DNA of 64,000 nucleotides from Azospirillum sp. SYSU D00513 (GTDB taxonomy: Bacteria > Pseudomonadota > Alphaproteobacteria > Azospirillales > Azospirillaceae): the NCBI RefSeq assembly GCF_017356015.1, contig NZ_JAFIQV010000011.1, positions 88,728 through 152,727 of the forward strand. The letters are read 5' to 3'. A program made the translations under genes and the position numbers. Below the pieces are notes generated by a model. It had not been told where the DNA came from and did not search any database. It was given only the letters and a program-made list of their open reading frames with translations. Of this stretch, positions 50,015 to 58,846 are shown piece after piece. The stretch's first letter is position 1. Each line of letters begins with the position of its first letter.

Positions 50015-50875
50015 ATGGCCGTTCTCATGGACTCTTCTGGCGGAAGCAGCTCGATTACGATTACGGAGTTTTACGAAGGCTATTACGGGCTAAATGGTGA
50101 CGATCTAATCACTCTGGCCTACACTCAACCAAGCGACGCGCCGGCGATAATCCACGGTGGGTCTGGCAATGATACGGTTATCGGTGGGATCGGCGACGAT
50201 TTCATCCGGGGCGTTACGGGCGACGACTCTATCCTGGGCGGAGATGGTTACGACTTTGTGTCCGCCGGCTCGGGAGACGACACGGTGGACGGCGGAGACC
50301 TGGACGACCGCTTATTCTGCGGTGATGGCAATGACTCCCTCGCGGGCGGAGCCGGCGCTGATCTGCTCGATGGCGGCACCGGCAACGATACCTTGTCCGG
50401 TGGCGCTGGCATGGATTTGCTTTTCGGCGGAACCGGCGACGATTTCCTCGGTGGCGGGCAAGGAAATGACGTCCAGTGGGGCGGCGACGGCCTTGATGAG
50501 CTTCGGGGTGCTCTTGGCAACGACACTCTGGACGGTGGAGCGGGCAATGACCTGTTGTTCGGCGGCGCTGGTAACGATTTCCTGAATGGCGGAGCGGGCG
50601 CTGACACTCTGACCGGCGGTATCGGTGCCGACCGCTTCGTCTTTACCGACACGGGCGATGCGGACTTCGTCCTAGGCTTCAACGCCTCCGAAGGTGACCG
50701 CATCCTGGTGGGGGCCGGCTTGAATGGATTGGCTCATACCAGCGCTGCAGAACTCTTAGAACGCGTTTCTGCGGTAAACGGAAATGCCGTAATCGACCTT
50801 GGCGCAGGCAGCAGCATCACCTTGATTGGAGTGATTGCCTCCACCTTGACGGCAGCCAGCTTCAGCATTCTATGA
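50015..50875 (+). CDS. RTX (hemolysin-type calcium-binding repeat) protein
   Basis: 286 residues. After a 45-residue head ([20 protein letters not shown]) there are about seventeen glycine/aspartate nonapeptides between residues 48 and 207 ([30 protein letters not shown] and similar), forming one or two calcium beta rolls. The C-terminal cap [21 protein letters not shown] and a hydrophobic, Ser/Thr/Ala-rich tail look like a type I secretion signal. The start is supported by AAAAGGACAAAGTAA immediately upstream. Codon use is less GC-rich than neighbours and the leader is AT-rich. No secretion genes adjoin it. Confidence 0.88.
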   Translation: MAVLMDSSGGSSSITITEFYEGYYGLNGDDLITLAYTQPSDAPAIIHGGSGNDTVIGGIGDDFIRGVTGDDSILGGDGYDFVSAGSGDDTVDGGDLDDRLFCGDGNDSLAGGAGADLLDGGTGNDTLSGGAGMDLLFGGTGDDFLGGGQGNDVQWGGDGLDELRGALGNDTLDGGAGNDLLFGGAGNDFLNGGAGADTLTGGIGADRFVFTDTGDADFVLGFNASEGDRILVGAGLNGLAHTSAAELLERVSAVNGNAVIDLGAGSSITLIGVIASTLTAASFSIL

Positions 50876-51153
50876 AAGCCCAGACTCCATTCCGGGATGG
50901 TGGCTCTCGGAATGCATCGCAAGCCCATTTGGAATGGAGCCTCCATTTCGCATCATCAACTGGATGAGTCGGTCGTGGTTGCGGGTTCCCTATCCGCATC
51001 GCCACGGCCCTCTTGCCGAAAGCCATGGCCCCGCTATGGCGAAGCGCGGAATCGCCTCTCCCATTAACATGGGTTAAGGATGAGCCTGTCCGGTCGGCCC
51101 GGGATGGCGCCTTGCGCCCTCCCGCACGTCCGAGCGTTTGAAGGGGAAAAGCC

Positions 51154-51588
51154 GTGCCGATCCATGTGCTGCTTGCGGAAGACGAGGCGTTGGTCGCGAT
51201 GGCGGTGGAGGATCTGCTGACCGATGCCGGCTACCGCGTGACCGTGGCCCGCAACGGGCTGGAGGCGCTGGACGCCTTCTCCCGCGACCCGGCGGACCTG
51301 CTGGTGACCGACGTCCGCATGCCGGGGCTCGACGGGCTCGGGCTGACGGAGCGGCTGCGCGAGATGCGGCCCTCCCTGCCCGTGGTCGTCATGACCGGCC
51401 ACATGCTCACCAGCATGGTGGTCGTCACGCCATCGGCGGCCAAGACCACGATCTTCATGAAGCCCGTTCCCTCGGTCCAGCTTCTCGAGGCGGTCGAGGC
51501 CTCGCTGCCGCGCGAGGGAGACGGCGCGCTTGCGGCAGTGGAGGAAAGCGCCGGGCACGGCCGGTCCGAAGCGGACACACGCCACTGA
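51154..51588 (+). CDS. orphan response-regulator receiver protein
   Basis: 144 residues from a GTG at 51154, with AAGGGG 7 nt upstream. A single receiver domain without output domain: acidic pocket Glu9-Asp10, phospho-acceptor Asp53 in LLVTDVRMPGLDG, Thr81 in VVMTGH and Lys103 in FMKPV. Between Thr81 and Lys103 the usual alpha4 segment is rewritten (HMLTSMVVVTPSAAK). The last 25 residues are a polar Ala/Glu tail. Such stand-alone receivers relay phosphate or inhibit partners by protein contacts. No kinase gene adjoins it; an HNH-like gene follows 5 nt after the stop. Confidence 0.9.
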   Translation: MPIHVLLAEDEALVAMAVEDLLTDAGYRVTVARNGLEALDAFSRDPADLLVTDVRMPGLDGLGLTERLREMRPSLPVVVMTGHMLTSMVVVTPSAAKTTIFMKPVPSVQLLEAVEASLPREGDGALAAVEESAGHGRSEADTRH

Positions 51589-51593
51589 CGCGC

Positions 51594-51977
51594 GTGGGCG
51601 CCGGCGGCGCCGGAACCGATTGGAGACGGATAAAGTCCTACGAACACCTGCGCTTTCCGAAAGCGGTGCGGGAACAGGCGCTCAAGCGGCAGAGGAAATG
51701 TTGCGCCTGCTGCGGCATCCGGGTCACGGATGTCGGCGAGGCCGGCATGGCGAACCACAGGTTCGGGGAGCGGGTCGAGGGACACCACGTCATCCCGCAC
51801 AAGATGGAGGATTCCATCACTGTGGAGAGTTGCGTGGTGATCCGCCGCTCCTGCCACATCAGCGTCCAACAGGGCGGCGCTTGGCGGGATGTATCGATTT
51901 ACGAAGACATCGAGACACTGCCGATGCCGACGCGGATCATGCGGATCCCGGCGCTCTACCCCTTTTACCGGGGCTGA
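51594..51977 (+). CDS. HNH-endonuclease-like protein, probably degenerate
   Basis: 127 residues if started at GTG 51594; no ATG exists before residue 52 and the best ribosome-like site (GGAG) precedes an ATA codon at 51629, so the start is uncertain. The HNH-type pattern is visible: Cys36-Cys37-x-Cys39-Cys40, then GHHVIPHKM (His64-65), then residues 74-95 SITVESCVVIRRSCHISVQQ. In intact relatives that segment reads N-C-V-V-L-C-x-x-C-H: here the Asn is Ser79 and one zinc Cys is Arg84, so catalysis is doubtful. The end LYPFYRG fits the family. Possibly co-transcribed with the receiver gene. Confidence 0.6.
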   Translation: MGAGGAGTDWRRIKSYEHLRFPKAVREQALKRQRKCCACCGIRVTDVGEAGMANHRFGERVEGHHVIPHKMEDSITVESCVVIRRSCHISVQQGGAWRDVSIYEDIETLPMPTRIMRIPALYPFYRG

Positions 51978-52016
51978 ACCGCCCCCGCCCGCCGGAGGAC
52001 GGCCGGGAGTGGACTC

Positions 52017-52358
52017 TCAACGCCCCAGGCACTGCCGCAGCTTCTTCGAATCGCCGTTGTAGCGCTGGTAGCAGCCCTCGATCAGGGCTTCCTCGCTGTG
52101 GCGTTCGCCCTGGATGCAGTCGCGGTAGCGCTTGCGGTCGTTCTCGTATTTCCGGGCGCATCCCTGCTTCAGGGCTTCGCGCTGCCGCTTGCCCAGATTG
52201 TGGACGCTCGGCGAGTCATCGTCATCGTAAGAGGAACTGCGCGACCCGTAGCCGGAACCCTGCCCGTAAGGCGAGTTGTAGCCCCCGTCCGAGACACATC
52301 CGGCGAGGGACATGACCAGGGCGGACAGCCCGCCGGCGAGCTTGAGTGACGCACGCAT
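52017..52358 (-). CDS. small lipoprotein with paired C-x13-C units
   Basis: 113 residues from the ATG at 52358 (an ATG at 52364 is equally in frame; AAGGAG is better spaced for 52358). Lipoprotein signal MRASLKLAGGLSALVMSLAG with lipid Cys21 (lipobox L-A-G-C). A Gly/Ser/Tyr/Asp-rich linker (22-52) leads to a basic C-terminal domain with two copies of the same unit: Cys67-x13-Cys81 and Cys96-x13-Cys110, each of form G-C-x4-Y-x2-D-x-K-x2-R-x-C and 29 residues apart. The unit suggests two disulphide-bonded helical hairpins in the periplasm. No family recognised. Confidence 0.75.
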   Translation of the reverse strand: MRASLKLAGGLSALVMSLAGCVSDGGYNSPYGQGSGYGSRSSSYDDDDSPSVHNLGKRQREALKQGCARKYENDRKRYRDCIQGERHSEEALIEGCYQRYNGDSKKLRQCLGR

Positions 52359-52656
52359 GCCCATTTTCTCCTTCCGGGCAGGATCGCCCACCGTCACGAA
52401 CGCTGCCACCCGCTGGTTCATTCCACACTTGGATCGGCGCGGCAGGACGGGTGCGGCGGCGAGGCATCGTCCCGGCTCCGCTCGCGCGCTGGATGATAGG
52501 CATGATAAGAATCGAACGGCAACGCATGGCTGCGGCCCGCGCCGTCCCGCCCGCTCGCGGGAACCGGAGCCCGGCTTTCCGCATTCCGTAGCCCGACGGA
52601 AGGCGGCGCGGACCGACTTCCGGACCGTACGTACCGAGCGACGAGCAGGAGCGACC

Positions 52657-52974
52657 ATGACACCAGCGACCGAGACCCGCCGGCAGGCCGGGCTGGAACT
52701 CCAGGCCCTCGCGCAGGAATTCGAAGCGAGCGACGAATCCTCCTTCCGGCGCACCCGCATCCTGTGCTGGGTGCTGGTGGTGCTGGTGACGGCCGCCGTC
52801 ACGGTGCTGCTGGTCGCCGGCGGGGACTGGCGTTATCTGGCCGGCACCTGGGTCGCGCTGGTGGCCTTGACCTGGCTCGGCTACGCGCTGTCCAGCCGCC
52901 GACAGCGCCAGCAGACCGCGCGGCTGCGCGACCTCGCCACCCGCTGGCTGAGCGGGGAGCCCCCACCGGTCTGA
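52657..52974 (+). CDS. small two-helix membrane protein of unknown function
   Basis: 105 residues from the ATG at 52657, with AGGAG 7 nt upstream. A helical N-terminus (MTPATETRRQAGLELQALAQ) is followed by two membrane helices (about 35-56 and 60-80) and a basic C-terminal tail (SSRRQRQQTARLRDLATRWL). Topology suggests both ends in the cytosol. No family recognised. The 298 nt between it and the divergent lipoprotein gene show nothing beyond presumed promoters. Confidence 0.65.
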   Translation: MTPATETRRQAGLELQALAQEFEASDESSFRRTRILCWVLVVLVTAAVTVLLVAGGDWRYLAGTWVALVALTWLGYALSSRRQRQQTARLRDLATRWLSGEPPPV

Positions 52975-53097
52975 ACGGTTTACCCCCTTCCCGTCGGCGG
53001 AATGGGAGGCTGGCCGGTCCCCGGCGGTTGCCAAACCAATCGCGCGGCGCGACGATGGACGGCCCGTTCGGGATTCCGGAACAATAACCTCCTGCCC

Positions 53098-53583
53098 ATG
53101 CTGTGCGACGATCCGCTGCCCTCCGATGAACTGGATCTCATCGCGCGCAGTTTCCGCCTGTCCGCGGCCTACGGGCTGTGGAAGGAGAAGCGCGGCGCCC
53201 GGCCCATGCCGCCCGCGGCGGATTTCGCCCCCGCCACCCTTCCGGTCGTCCTCGCCCCCTGGGTGACCCTCACGCGGGTCCTGCGCGACGCGGCCGGGAG
53301 GGCGGCCGATTTCCGGTACGACTGGATCGGGCCCAGCCTCGTGCGGATGTCGCGGCGGGACTTCACCGGCTTCCACTTCACCGAACTGGAACACACCCGC
53401 CCCGACAGCCAGGTCTGGAAGGACCGCACCGCCGTGGTGGAGACGGGCCGTCCGCTCCTCACCGTTCCGCCCTACACCGGCGGCAACCACGCGGTCCGCC
53501 GCGCCATGGGCATCCACCTGCCCCTGTCCGAGGACGGGGAGCGTGTGGACGTGATCCTCACCATCGTCACCTACGAGACCTGA
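53098..53583 (+). CDS. PAS_5 (PF07310-type) domain protein
   Basis: 161 residues from the ATG at 53098; no good ribosome site is seen, so the start is tentative. The sequence follows the alphaproteobacterial PAS_5 pattern: a YGLWKEKRGARPMPPAADFA entry helix, LPVVLAPWVTLTRVL, then DFRYDWIGPSLVRMSRRDFTGF and a C-terminal VILTIVTYET strand. These proteins are stand-alone sensors of unknown ligand. No output domain is present. Convergent with the YdjM-type gene. Confidence 0.8.
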   Translation: MLCDDPLPSDELDLIARSFRLSAAYGLWKEKRGARPMPPAADFAPATLPVVLAPWVTLTRVLRDAAGRAADFRYDWIGPSLVRMSRRDFTGFHFTELEHTRPDSQVWKDRTAVVETGRPLLTVPPYTGGNHAVRRAMGIHLPLSEDGERVDVILTIVTYET

Positions 53584-53618
53584 TCCGCCGGGGGCGATCC
53601 GCCTTACGTCCGTTCCAG

Positions 53619-54248
53619 CTATGAAACGGCGCTGCGGCGGGGCGGCTTCGGCTTGGGAGGCGGCGGCGGCGGGCCGGCCACCTGCCTGGCGGCCGATGCG
53701 AAGACCACCCCCTCCGCCTGCCGGACGGCCGCGACGGCGCCGCGCCACAGTTCCGCAGTCGAAACGGAGCGCCAATCGCAGCCGAAGATGCCGGAGATCA
53801 GCCAGCCGCAGAGGACCGCGACCAGGAGCTGCTCGGAGAAGCCCCCCGTCTTGATGATCGGCAGCGAGAAGGTGCGCCGCCGCTTCAGCGGGTAGAGCAG
53901 CGGCAGCCCACCGGGCGACAGGAGGTCGCCGCCCAGATGAGTCAGGTAGCCGACGACGAAGGGAATGGTCCAGCGCGCGTAGGCCGGGTTCTCCGCCAGC
54001 ACCCAGACGCAGGCCGCCACCGCCAGCAGCGAATGGGTGATGCCCCTGTGGCCGAACAGCCAGGACACCGGGACCGACACCGGCTTCAGCCGGCTGCCCA
54101 GCGTGGATTTCGGGTGATCGATGTCCGGCGCCAGCGCGCCCAGGACCGCCATTCCCATGGCGATCGCGTCGAAGGGCGGCAGGCCCAGGCGGTTCGACAG
54201 GTAGCTCCAGGTCGCGGCGCCGACGATGATGTGGGACGACGCCATCAT
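53619..54248 (-). CDS. YdjM-type (PF04307) membrane-bound metal-dependent hydrolase
   Basis: 209 residues (start at 54248, with AAGGTGG 7 nt upstream; 54245 is an alternative). Four or so membrane helices and the conserved acidic/histidine motifs: SHIIVGA at the N-terminus, PDIDHPKS, HRGITHSLLA and GYLTHLGGDLLSPGG, typical of the LexA-regulated YdjM/YbcI family of putative metal-dependent hydrolases. A Pro/Lys-rich tail (GPPPPPPKPKPPRR) ends the protein. Substrate is unknown. Confidence 0.85.
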   Translation of the reverse strand: MMASSHIIVGAATWSYLSNRLGLPPFDAIAMGMAVLGALAPDIDHPKSTLGSRLKPVSVPVSWLFGHRGITHSLLAVAACVWVLAENPAYARWTIPFVVGYLTHLGGDLLSPGGLPLLYPLKRRRTFSLPIIKTGGFSEQLLVAVLCGWLISGIFGCDWRSVSTAELWRGAVAAVRQAEGVVFASAARQVAGPPPPPPKPKPPRRSAVS

Positions 54249-54660
54249 GACGCGCCACCTTGAAACGCCCGCACCACGCATCCCCCAGGCCGACCGCGGC
54301 CCGATTGCCCCGGAAAATTGTTTGGAATCATAGCATTGGCCGAGTCGGCGGACAACGGCGCAGGGCCTCCTCCATCAACAAAAAGGGAACGGACGCATAG
54401 GCCGGGATTCGACCGAAGTCCGAGTGGACGGGGGGCGCCGCCAGCCCATATTGTTTCGACACACATCCATTCGACGGGCAGGACGGGACATGGACGGGGG
54501 GCATGCATGGCAGGACCGCAGCGAAGAGGCTGGCGAGGGGACGACGAACACCCCTAACCTGGGGCTTCGCAGAGGCTTCCCGGGAAGCTTCGGGGATGCC
54601 GGCCGGCCCCCCGGCTCCGCGCCCGCCCACTCCCGCCCGCCGAACACCGCGGAGACGTCC
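54249..54660. other. 412-nt divergent region before the BLUF gene
   Basis: Between the YdjM-type gene (minus) and the BLUF gene (plus). The BLUF reading frame stays open back to ATGs at 54424 and 54490, so part of this region may be coding if translation starts earlier. The encoded extension would be Gly/Pro/Arg-rich and disordered. No other gene seen. Confidence 0.45.
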
Positions 54661-55158
54661 GTGCTCACCCTCGCCTACCGCAGCGACGCTGTTCAATTGC
54701 TGCCCTTTTCGGAGATCACGGACATCTGCCTGCAGAGCGCCCACCGGAACCAGGAGCGCGGCATCACCGGCTTCCTGGTGGAGTATGAGGGCACCTTCAT
54801 GCAGATCCTGGAGGGGGCAGCGGGGCCGGTGACGGACCTCTACGCGTCGATCATCCGCGACCGGAGGCATCACGGGATCAAGACCCTGATGATGACCCGC
54901 CATGACGGGCCGCCCCGCCACGGCTTCTGGGCGATGAATTACGGACCCCTGAACACCGAGTCCTTCTGGCGCGCGGTGCTGGACGAACCCATGGACCCGG
55001 CGCTGTTCCGGGAGCGGTCGCACGAGCCGGACTTCGCCCTGGAGGTGCTCGGCCGCGCGTATGAGCAGGCCTGCAACCGCGCGAAGCTCAGCCCCGCCGT
55101 GCGCCATCTCATCCGCGCCGCCATCCCGCAGCCCTGCGATCTGCCCCGCTTGGCCTGA
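54661..55158 (+). CDS. BLUF-domain blue-light photoreceptor protein
   Basis: 165 residues from a GTG at 54661, preceded by GGAG 6 nt upstream; starts at 54490 or 54424 would add up to 79 disordered residues. The flavin-binding BLUF domain occupies about 1-100. Key residues match in identity and spacing: Tyr6 (LAYRS), Asn30 (RNQERGITGFL) and Gln48 (GTFMQILEG), the Tyr-Asn-Gln trio that drives the red-shift photocycle, with spacings of 24 and 18. It also has IIRDRRHHGIKTL and the FWAMNYGPL strand. The C-terminal 65 residues are helical and have no recognised enzyme domain, so it is the short, protein-interaction type. moeA follows convergently. Confidence 0.9.
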   Translation: MLTLAYRSDAVQLLPFSEITDICLQSAHRNQERGITGFLVEYEGTFMQILEGAAGPVTDLYASIIRDRRHHGIKTLMMTRHDGPPRHGFWAMNYGPLNTESFWRAVLDEPMDPALFRERSHEPDFALEVLGRAYEQACNRAKLSPAVRHLIRAAIPQPCDLPRLA

Positions 55159-55185
55159 CCGGCCTCCGGAGCGCCCTTTGGCGGA

Positions 55186-56424
55186 TCAGGCGAACAGGCC
55201 GGTGAAGGGCAGGAAGTCCACCATCTGCCCGGCCCGGATCTCCGTCGCCTCGGCCGGCATGTCCACCAACCCGTCGGCCTCCACCATCGAGGTCAGGACG
55301 CCCGAGCTGTCGCTGAGGAACTTGTGCGCCACCGGGCGGCCGTCGGGGCCGGTCTCCAGCCGGGCGCGCAGGAACTCGCGCCGGCCCGCCTTCTTGGTGA
55401 AGGTGAAGCCCGACACGACGAGGCTGCGCGGCGTCGCCGCCTCCCCGCCGGACAGGCGCAGCACCAGCGGCCGCCCGACCAGCATGAAGGTGACCATGGC
55501 CGACACCGGGTTCCCCGGCAGCCCCAGGAAGGGGGTGCCGCCGACCCGCCCCATGGCGAGCGGCTTGCCCGGCTTCAGCGCAAGACGCCAGTGGGTGATG
55601 ACGCCGAGTTCGGAAACGGCGGCCTTCACATGGTCCTCCTCCCCCACCGACACGCCGCCCGACGTGACGATCAAGTCGGCCGTGCCGGCGGCGGCGGCCA
55701 GCGCCTCGCGCACGGACGCGGCCTTGTCCGGCAGGATGCCGAGGTCGCGCAGTTCCACCCCCAGCGCGTCGAGCTGGGCCGCCAGCGTGTAGCGGTTGGC
55801 GTCGTAGATGGCACCGGCCGGCTTTCCCCCGCCCGGTTCGCGCAGCTCGTCGCCGGTGGAAAACAGCACCACCCGCAGCCGCTGGCGCACCCGAAGCCGG
55901 TCGCGCCCGACCGCGGCGGCGAGCCCGACCTCCTGCGCGCGCAGCCGCCGCCCGGCCGTCAGGACGGTGGCGCCCGCCTGCATGTCCTCGCCCGCGGCGC
56001 GCACGCTGGCGCCGCGCTCCAGCGCCGGAACCAGCACGGCGTCGCCGGCGGCCTCGCACTCCTCCTGCATGGCGACGGCGTCCGCCCCGTCGGGCAGCGG
56101 CGCGCCGGTGAAGATGCGCACCGCCTCGCCCGGCCCGACCGTGCCGGGGAAGACCGATCCCGCCGGCACGCGCCCGACCACGGCCAGCCGCCGCATGGCA
56201 CCACCCAAATCCGGCGCCGCGCGGAAAGCCCAGCCGTCCATCGCCGACACCGCCATCGGTGGCACATTGTCCGGAGCCGTCACGTCCTCGGCCAGGATGC
56301 GCCCGAGCGCCTCGCGCAGGGGCACGCTCTCCACCCCCGTCACGGCGTCCACCCCGTCGCGAATCGCGGCCAGCGCATCGTCCAGCGGCAGCAGCCCGGG
56401 TCCCGGCGCGGTGTAGCAATCCAT
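55186..56424 (-). CDS. moeA: molybdopterin molybdenumtransferase
   Basis: 412 residues, full length. Inserts molybdate into adenylated molybdopterin. Domain III motifs DGWAFRAAPDL near 68, EDMQAGATVLTAGRRLRAQE and SGGVSVGEEDHVK are present, as are FSTGDELREPG and GLPGNPVSAMVTF, then the C-terminal beta-barrel domain IV. No other moa/moe genes are adjacent. Convergent with the BLUF gene. Confidence 0.96.
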   Translation of the reverse strand: MDCYTAPGPGLLPLDDALAAIRDGVDAVTGVESVPLREALGRILAEDVTAPDNVPPMAVSAMDGWAFRAAPDLGGAMRRLAVVGRVPAGSVFPGTVGPGEAVRIFTGAPLPDGADAVAMQEECEAAGDAVLVPALERGASVRAAGEDMQAGATVLTAGRRLRAQEVGLAAAVGRDRLRVRQRLRVVLFSTGDELREPGGGKPAGAIYDANRYTLAAQLDALGVELRDLGILPDKAASVREALAAAAGTADLIVTSGGVSVGEEDHVKAAVSELGVITHWRLALKPGKPLAMGRVGGTPFLGLPGNPVSAMVTFMLVGRPLVLRLSGGEAATPRSLVVSGFTFTKKAGRREFLRARLETGPDGRPVAHKFLSDSSGVLTSMVEADGLVDMPAEATEIRAGQMVDFLPFTGLFA

Positions 56425-56551
56425 GGCGAGTCGTCTCCCGATCAGCGTCTCAACCGATGTGACCCGCCCCGGCCGGAAAACTCAAGCCCGCAATGGGTAC
56501 CGGCCCCGGCCGCAAGCTCCCGCTGGCGAGCAAGCCCGCCTCAGCCTGCGC

Positions 56552-56926
56552 CTACGCGCCGCCGCGGTTGTAGAACTGGACGGGCCGGCAAAAGCGGTCG
56601 AGCTTCAAGACGACCGACCCCGGCTGGTCCCGCATCTTGAGCCAGGCGTCGTAGGCGGAGATGTTGCCGGTCCGATCATCCCGGTAGAGCCCGTAGGTGA
56701 GACCTTCCACCCGCGACACCGGGATGCCCGAGCCCGCCAGCGCGGCGGCGACCTCCTCGTTGCAGTCGCCGGGGCTGAGCCGGTCGAGTGCCGCGACCGC
56801 CCCCGGTTCCGGTGCTGCCGTCGCCACTGGCCTCAGGCCGGCACAGGCGCCCAGCAGAAGGACGGGCAGCAGAAAGGCGGCCCGGTAAGCTTTAAAAGCA
56901 GGACGGGGGGTTCGCGACGCCGGCAT
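56552..56926 (-). CDS. small putative lipoprotein
   Basis: 124 residues from the ATG at 56926 with AGGAG 9 nt upstream. N-terminal signal with a basic head (MPASRTPRPAFKAYRAAFLL) and a lipobox-like L-G-A-C at about residue 28. Mature part has two more cysteines (GDCNEEV and DRFCRPVQ) and a GLYRDDRTGNISAYDAWLKM stretch. No family recognised. Lies downstream of a Cys-rich 74-residue gene and upstream of moeA, all minus strand. Confidence 0.65.
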   Translation of the reverse strand: MPASRTPRPAFKAYRAAFLLPVLLLGACAGLRPVATAAPEPGAVAALDRLSPGDCNEEVAAALAGSGIPVSRVEGLTYGLYRDDRTGNISAYDAWLKMRDQPGSVVLKLDRFCRPVQFYNRGGA

Positions 56927-57058
56927 CGGCCGATTCTCCTCGATGCGGGGTGCCATCCACCCCGTCGGCGTCAACAGGATCCGGTCGGCAACATCGCCCG
57001 GAACCGGCCCTGACCCGATGGAAGTCCTGGCCCTTTTTTTCGATGCAAGGCGCCAGCC

Positions 57059-57283
57059 TTACTGAACCGCGGAGGAGACGCAGCCCGAAACCTCGAACGG
57101 CTTCGCATCGGGCCGCCTTCCGCGCGCGTCGAAGGGCGAGGTCAGCCGAGCCATTTCGGCGCAGGCATAATGCCAGGGCCGCCCCTGCGGATCTCCGGCC
57201 CAGTGCGGCTCGCCCGCGATGATGGGACCACCGCAGCAACAGCAGCGCGGCGTGTTCGAGGCGCAGTGGAGATGCCCGTTCAT
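57059..57283 (-). CDS. small cysteine-rich protein
   Basis: 74 residues from the ATG at 57283; the frame also allows an earlier start at 57322. It has a run of four cysteines (PRCCCCGGPI), then H-W and H-Y-A-C, giving a C-x2-C / H-x2-C set like a small treble-clef zinc finger, and one more Cys near the C-terminus. No family recognised. Composition is plausible but the gene is short. Confidence 0.45.
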   Translation of the reverse strand: MNGHLHCASNTPRCCCCGGPIIAGEPHWAGDPQGRPWHYACAEMARLTSPFDARGRRPDAKPFEVSGCVSSAVQ

Positions 57284-57483
57284 GGCACTATGCTCTAAGA
57301 CGTTTGTTCCAACGGACGGCATAAGACCATGGACAGGGCGATGGTGATATTGGGGTCTTCCCTTACCCCTTTCGGCTAGGCCCAGGAATTCTCCTTACGG
57401 TCCTAAGCCGCATGGCCCATTGAGCACCCTGCCCCTTCCTTGCATCATGCCCGCTCGTGACAACCGGCTGTGGGGGTCCGGAT

Positions 57484-57555
57484 ATGTACGCTTGGCTGAC
57501 GATGACCGTCATGGCCTTCATGTTCCTTTACGGACTTCTGTTCGAGATGATCTGA
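57484..57555 (+). CDS. possible 23-residue membrane peptide
   Basis: An ATG-TGA frame encoding MYAWLTMTVMAFMFLYGLLF plus three residues: one continuous hydrophobic helix, with GGGGGTCC at about -12. Such tiny helices are a known class of bacterial membrane microproteins. It stands in a gap of 401 nt between a minus-strand gene and the IS remnant. Evidence is only composition and the run of hydrophobic codons. Confidence 0.35.
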   Translation: MYAWLTMTVMAFMFLYGLLFEMI

Positions 57556-57684
57556 CGGGGACCGGCGGCGAGGTGTCGCAATTTGCCGCTTCGCTCTTTT
57601 CGAATATTGAAAGCGGCTCGGCCCAAGCCGGCTTATCGTGGAAGCTGAACCGCATCGAGTTCCCCGGAGGCTGTTTGGGTTGAG

Positions 57685-58348
<664 letters not shown>

Positions 58349-58509
58349 CAGAAGATGGAGCCTCAGGAAAACCCGGTGTGGTTCACTAAAGCGCCGTTAT
58401 CGCTTTCCCGTTCCGGTGCCCGGTCTGTTATCTTCGCCGCCGGTTCTAACAGCGGCCAGGGACCCTGCGCAATCGTCCCCCGCCGTCAGCGACAGGTACG
58501 GGAGAAGAC

Positions 58510-58797
58510 ATGCCCATCGCGATGATCGACACGGGTTATGTCGGCCTGTCGTCCGATGCCTGCTTTTCGGAATTTGGCGTCCACGTCTGCTGCATCGACG
58601 CCCGACGCCTAAGACTTGCTGGACGGGGAAGACTGCGTGGCCCTGCTGACGGCGTGGAACGAGTTCCGCGTGCTGAACCTGGAGCGGGTCGAGATATTGC
58701 TGAGCGGCTGGTCATGGTCAATTTGCACAAGGTTCACACCCCGGCGATCATGACCAAGGCCGGCTTCGCCTACACCTCCATAGGCCGTCCGTCTTGA
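58510..58797 (+). pseudogene. UDP-glucose 6-dehydrogenase remnant, internally deleted
   Basis: The start MPIAMIDTGYVGLSSDACFS is the Rossmann N-terminus of UDP-glucose/GDP-mannose dehydrogenases (GxGYVGL with one change, Gly to Asp). After about 33 codons the frame breaks; a second frame gives LLDGEDCVALLTAWNEFRVL and NLERVEILL, the C-terminal domain, and the first frame resumes with MVNLHKVHTPAIMTKAGFAY and IGRPS-stop. About 300 residues of the middle are missing. A non-functional fossil of nucleotide-sugar metabolism next to a glycosyltransferase gene. Confidence 0.85.
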
Positions 58798-58846
58798 TCC
58801 CGACCCGAACGACGCTTATTCCCATTCCAGGCGCCACACCCCAACC

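Noticed and set aside
57420..57683. 87-codon plus-strand frame
   Set aside because: Its end is antisense to the outer end of the decayed IS3 element; no independent support. A different 23-codon frame inside it was kept as a low-confidence candidate.
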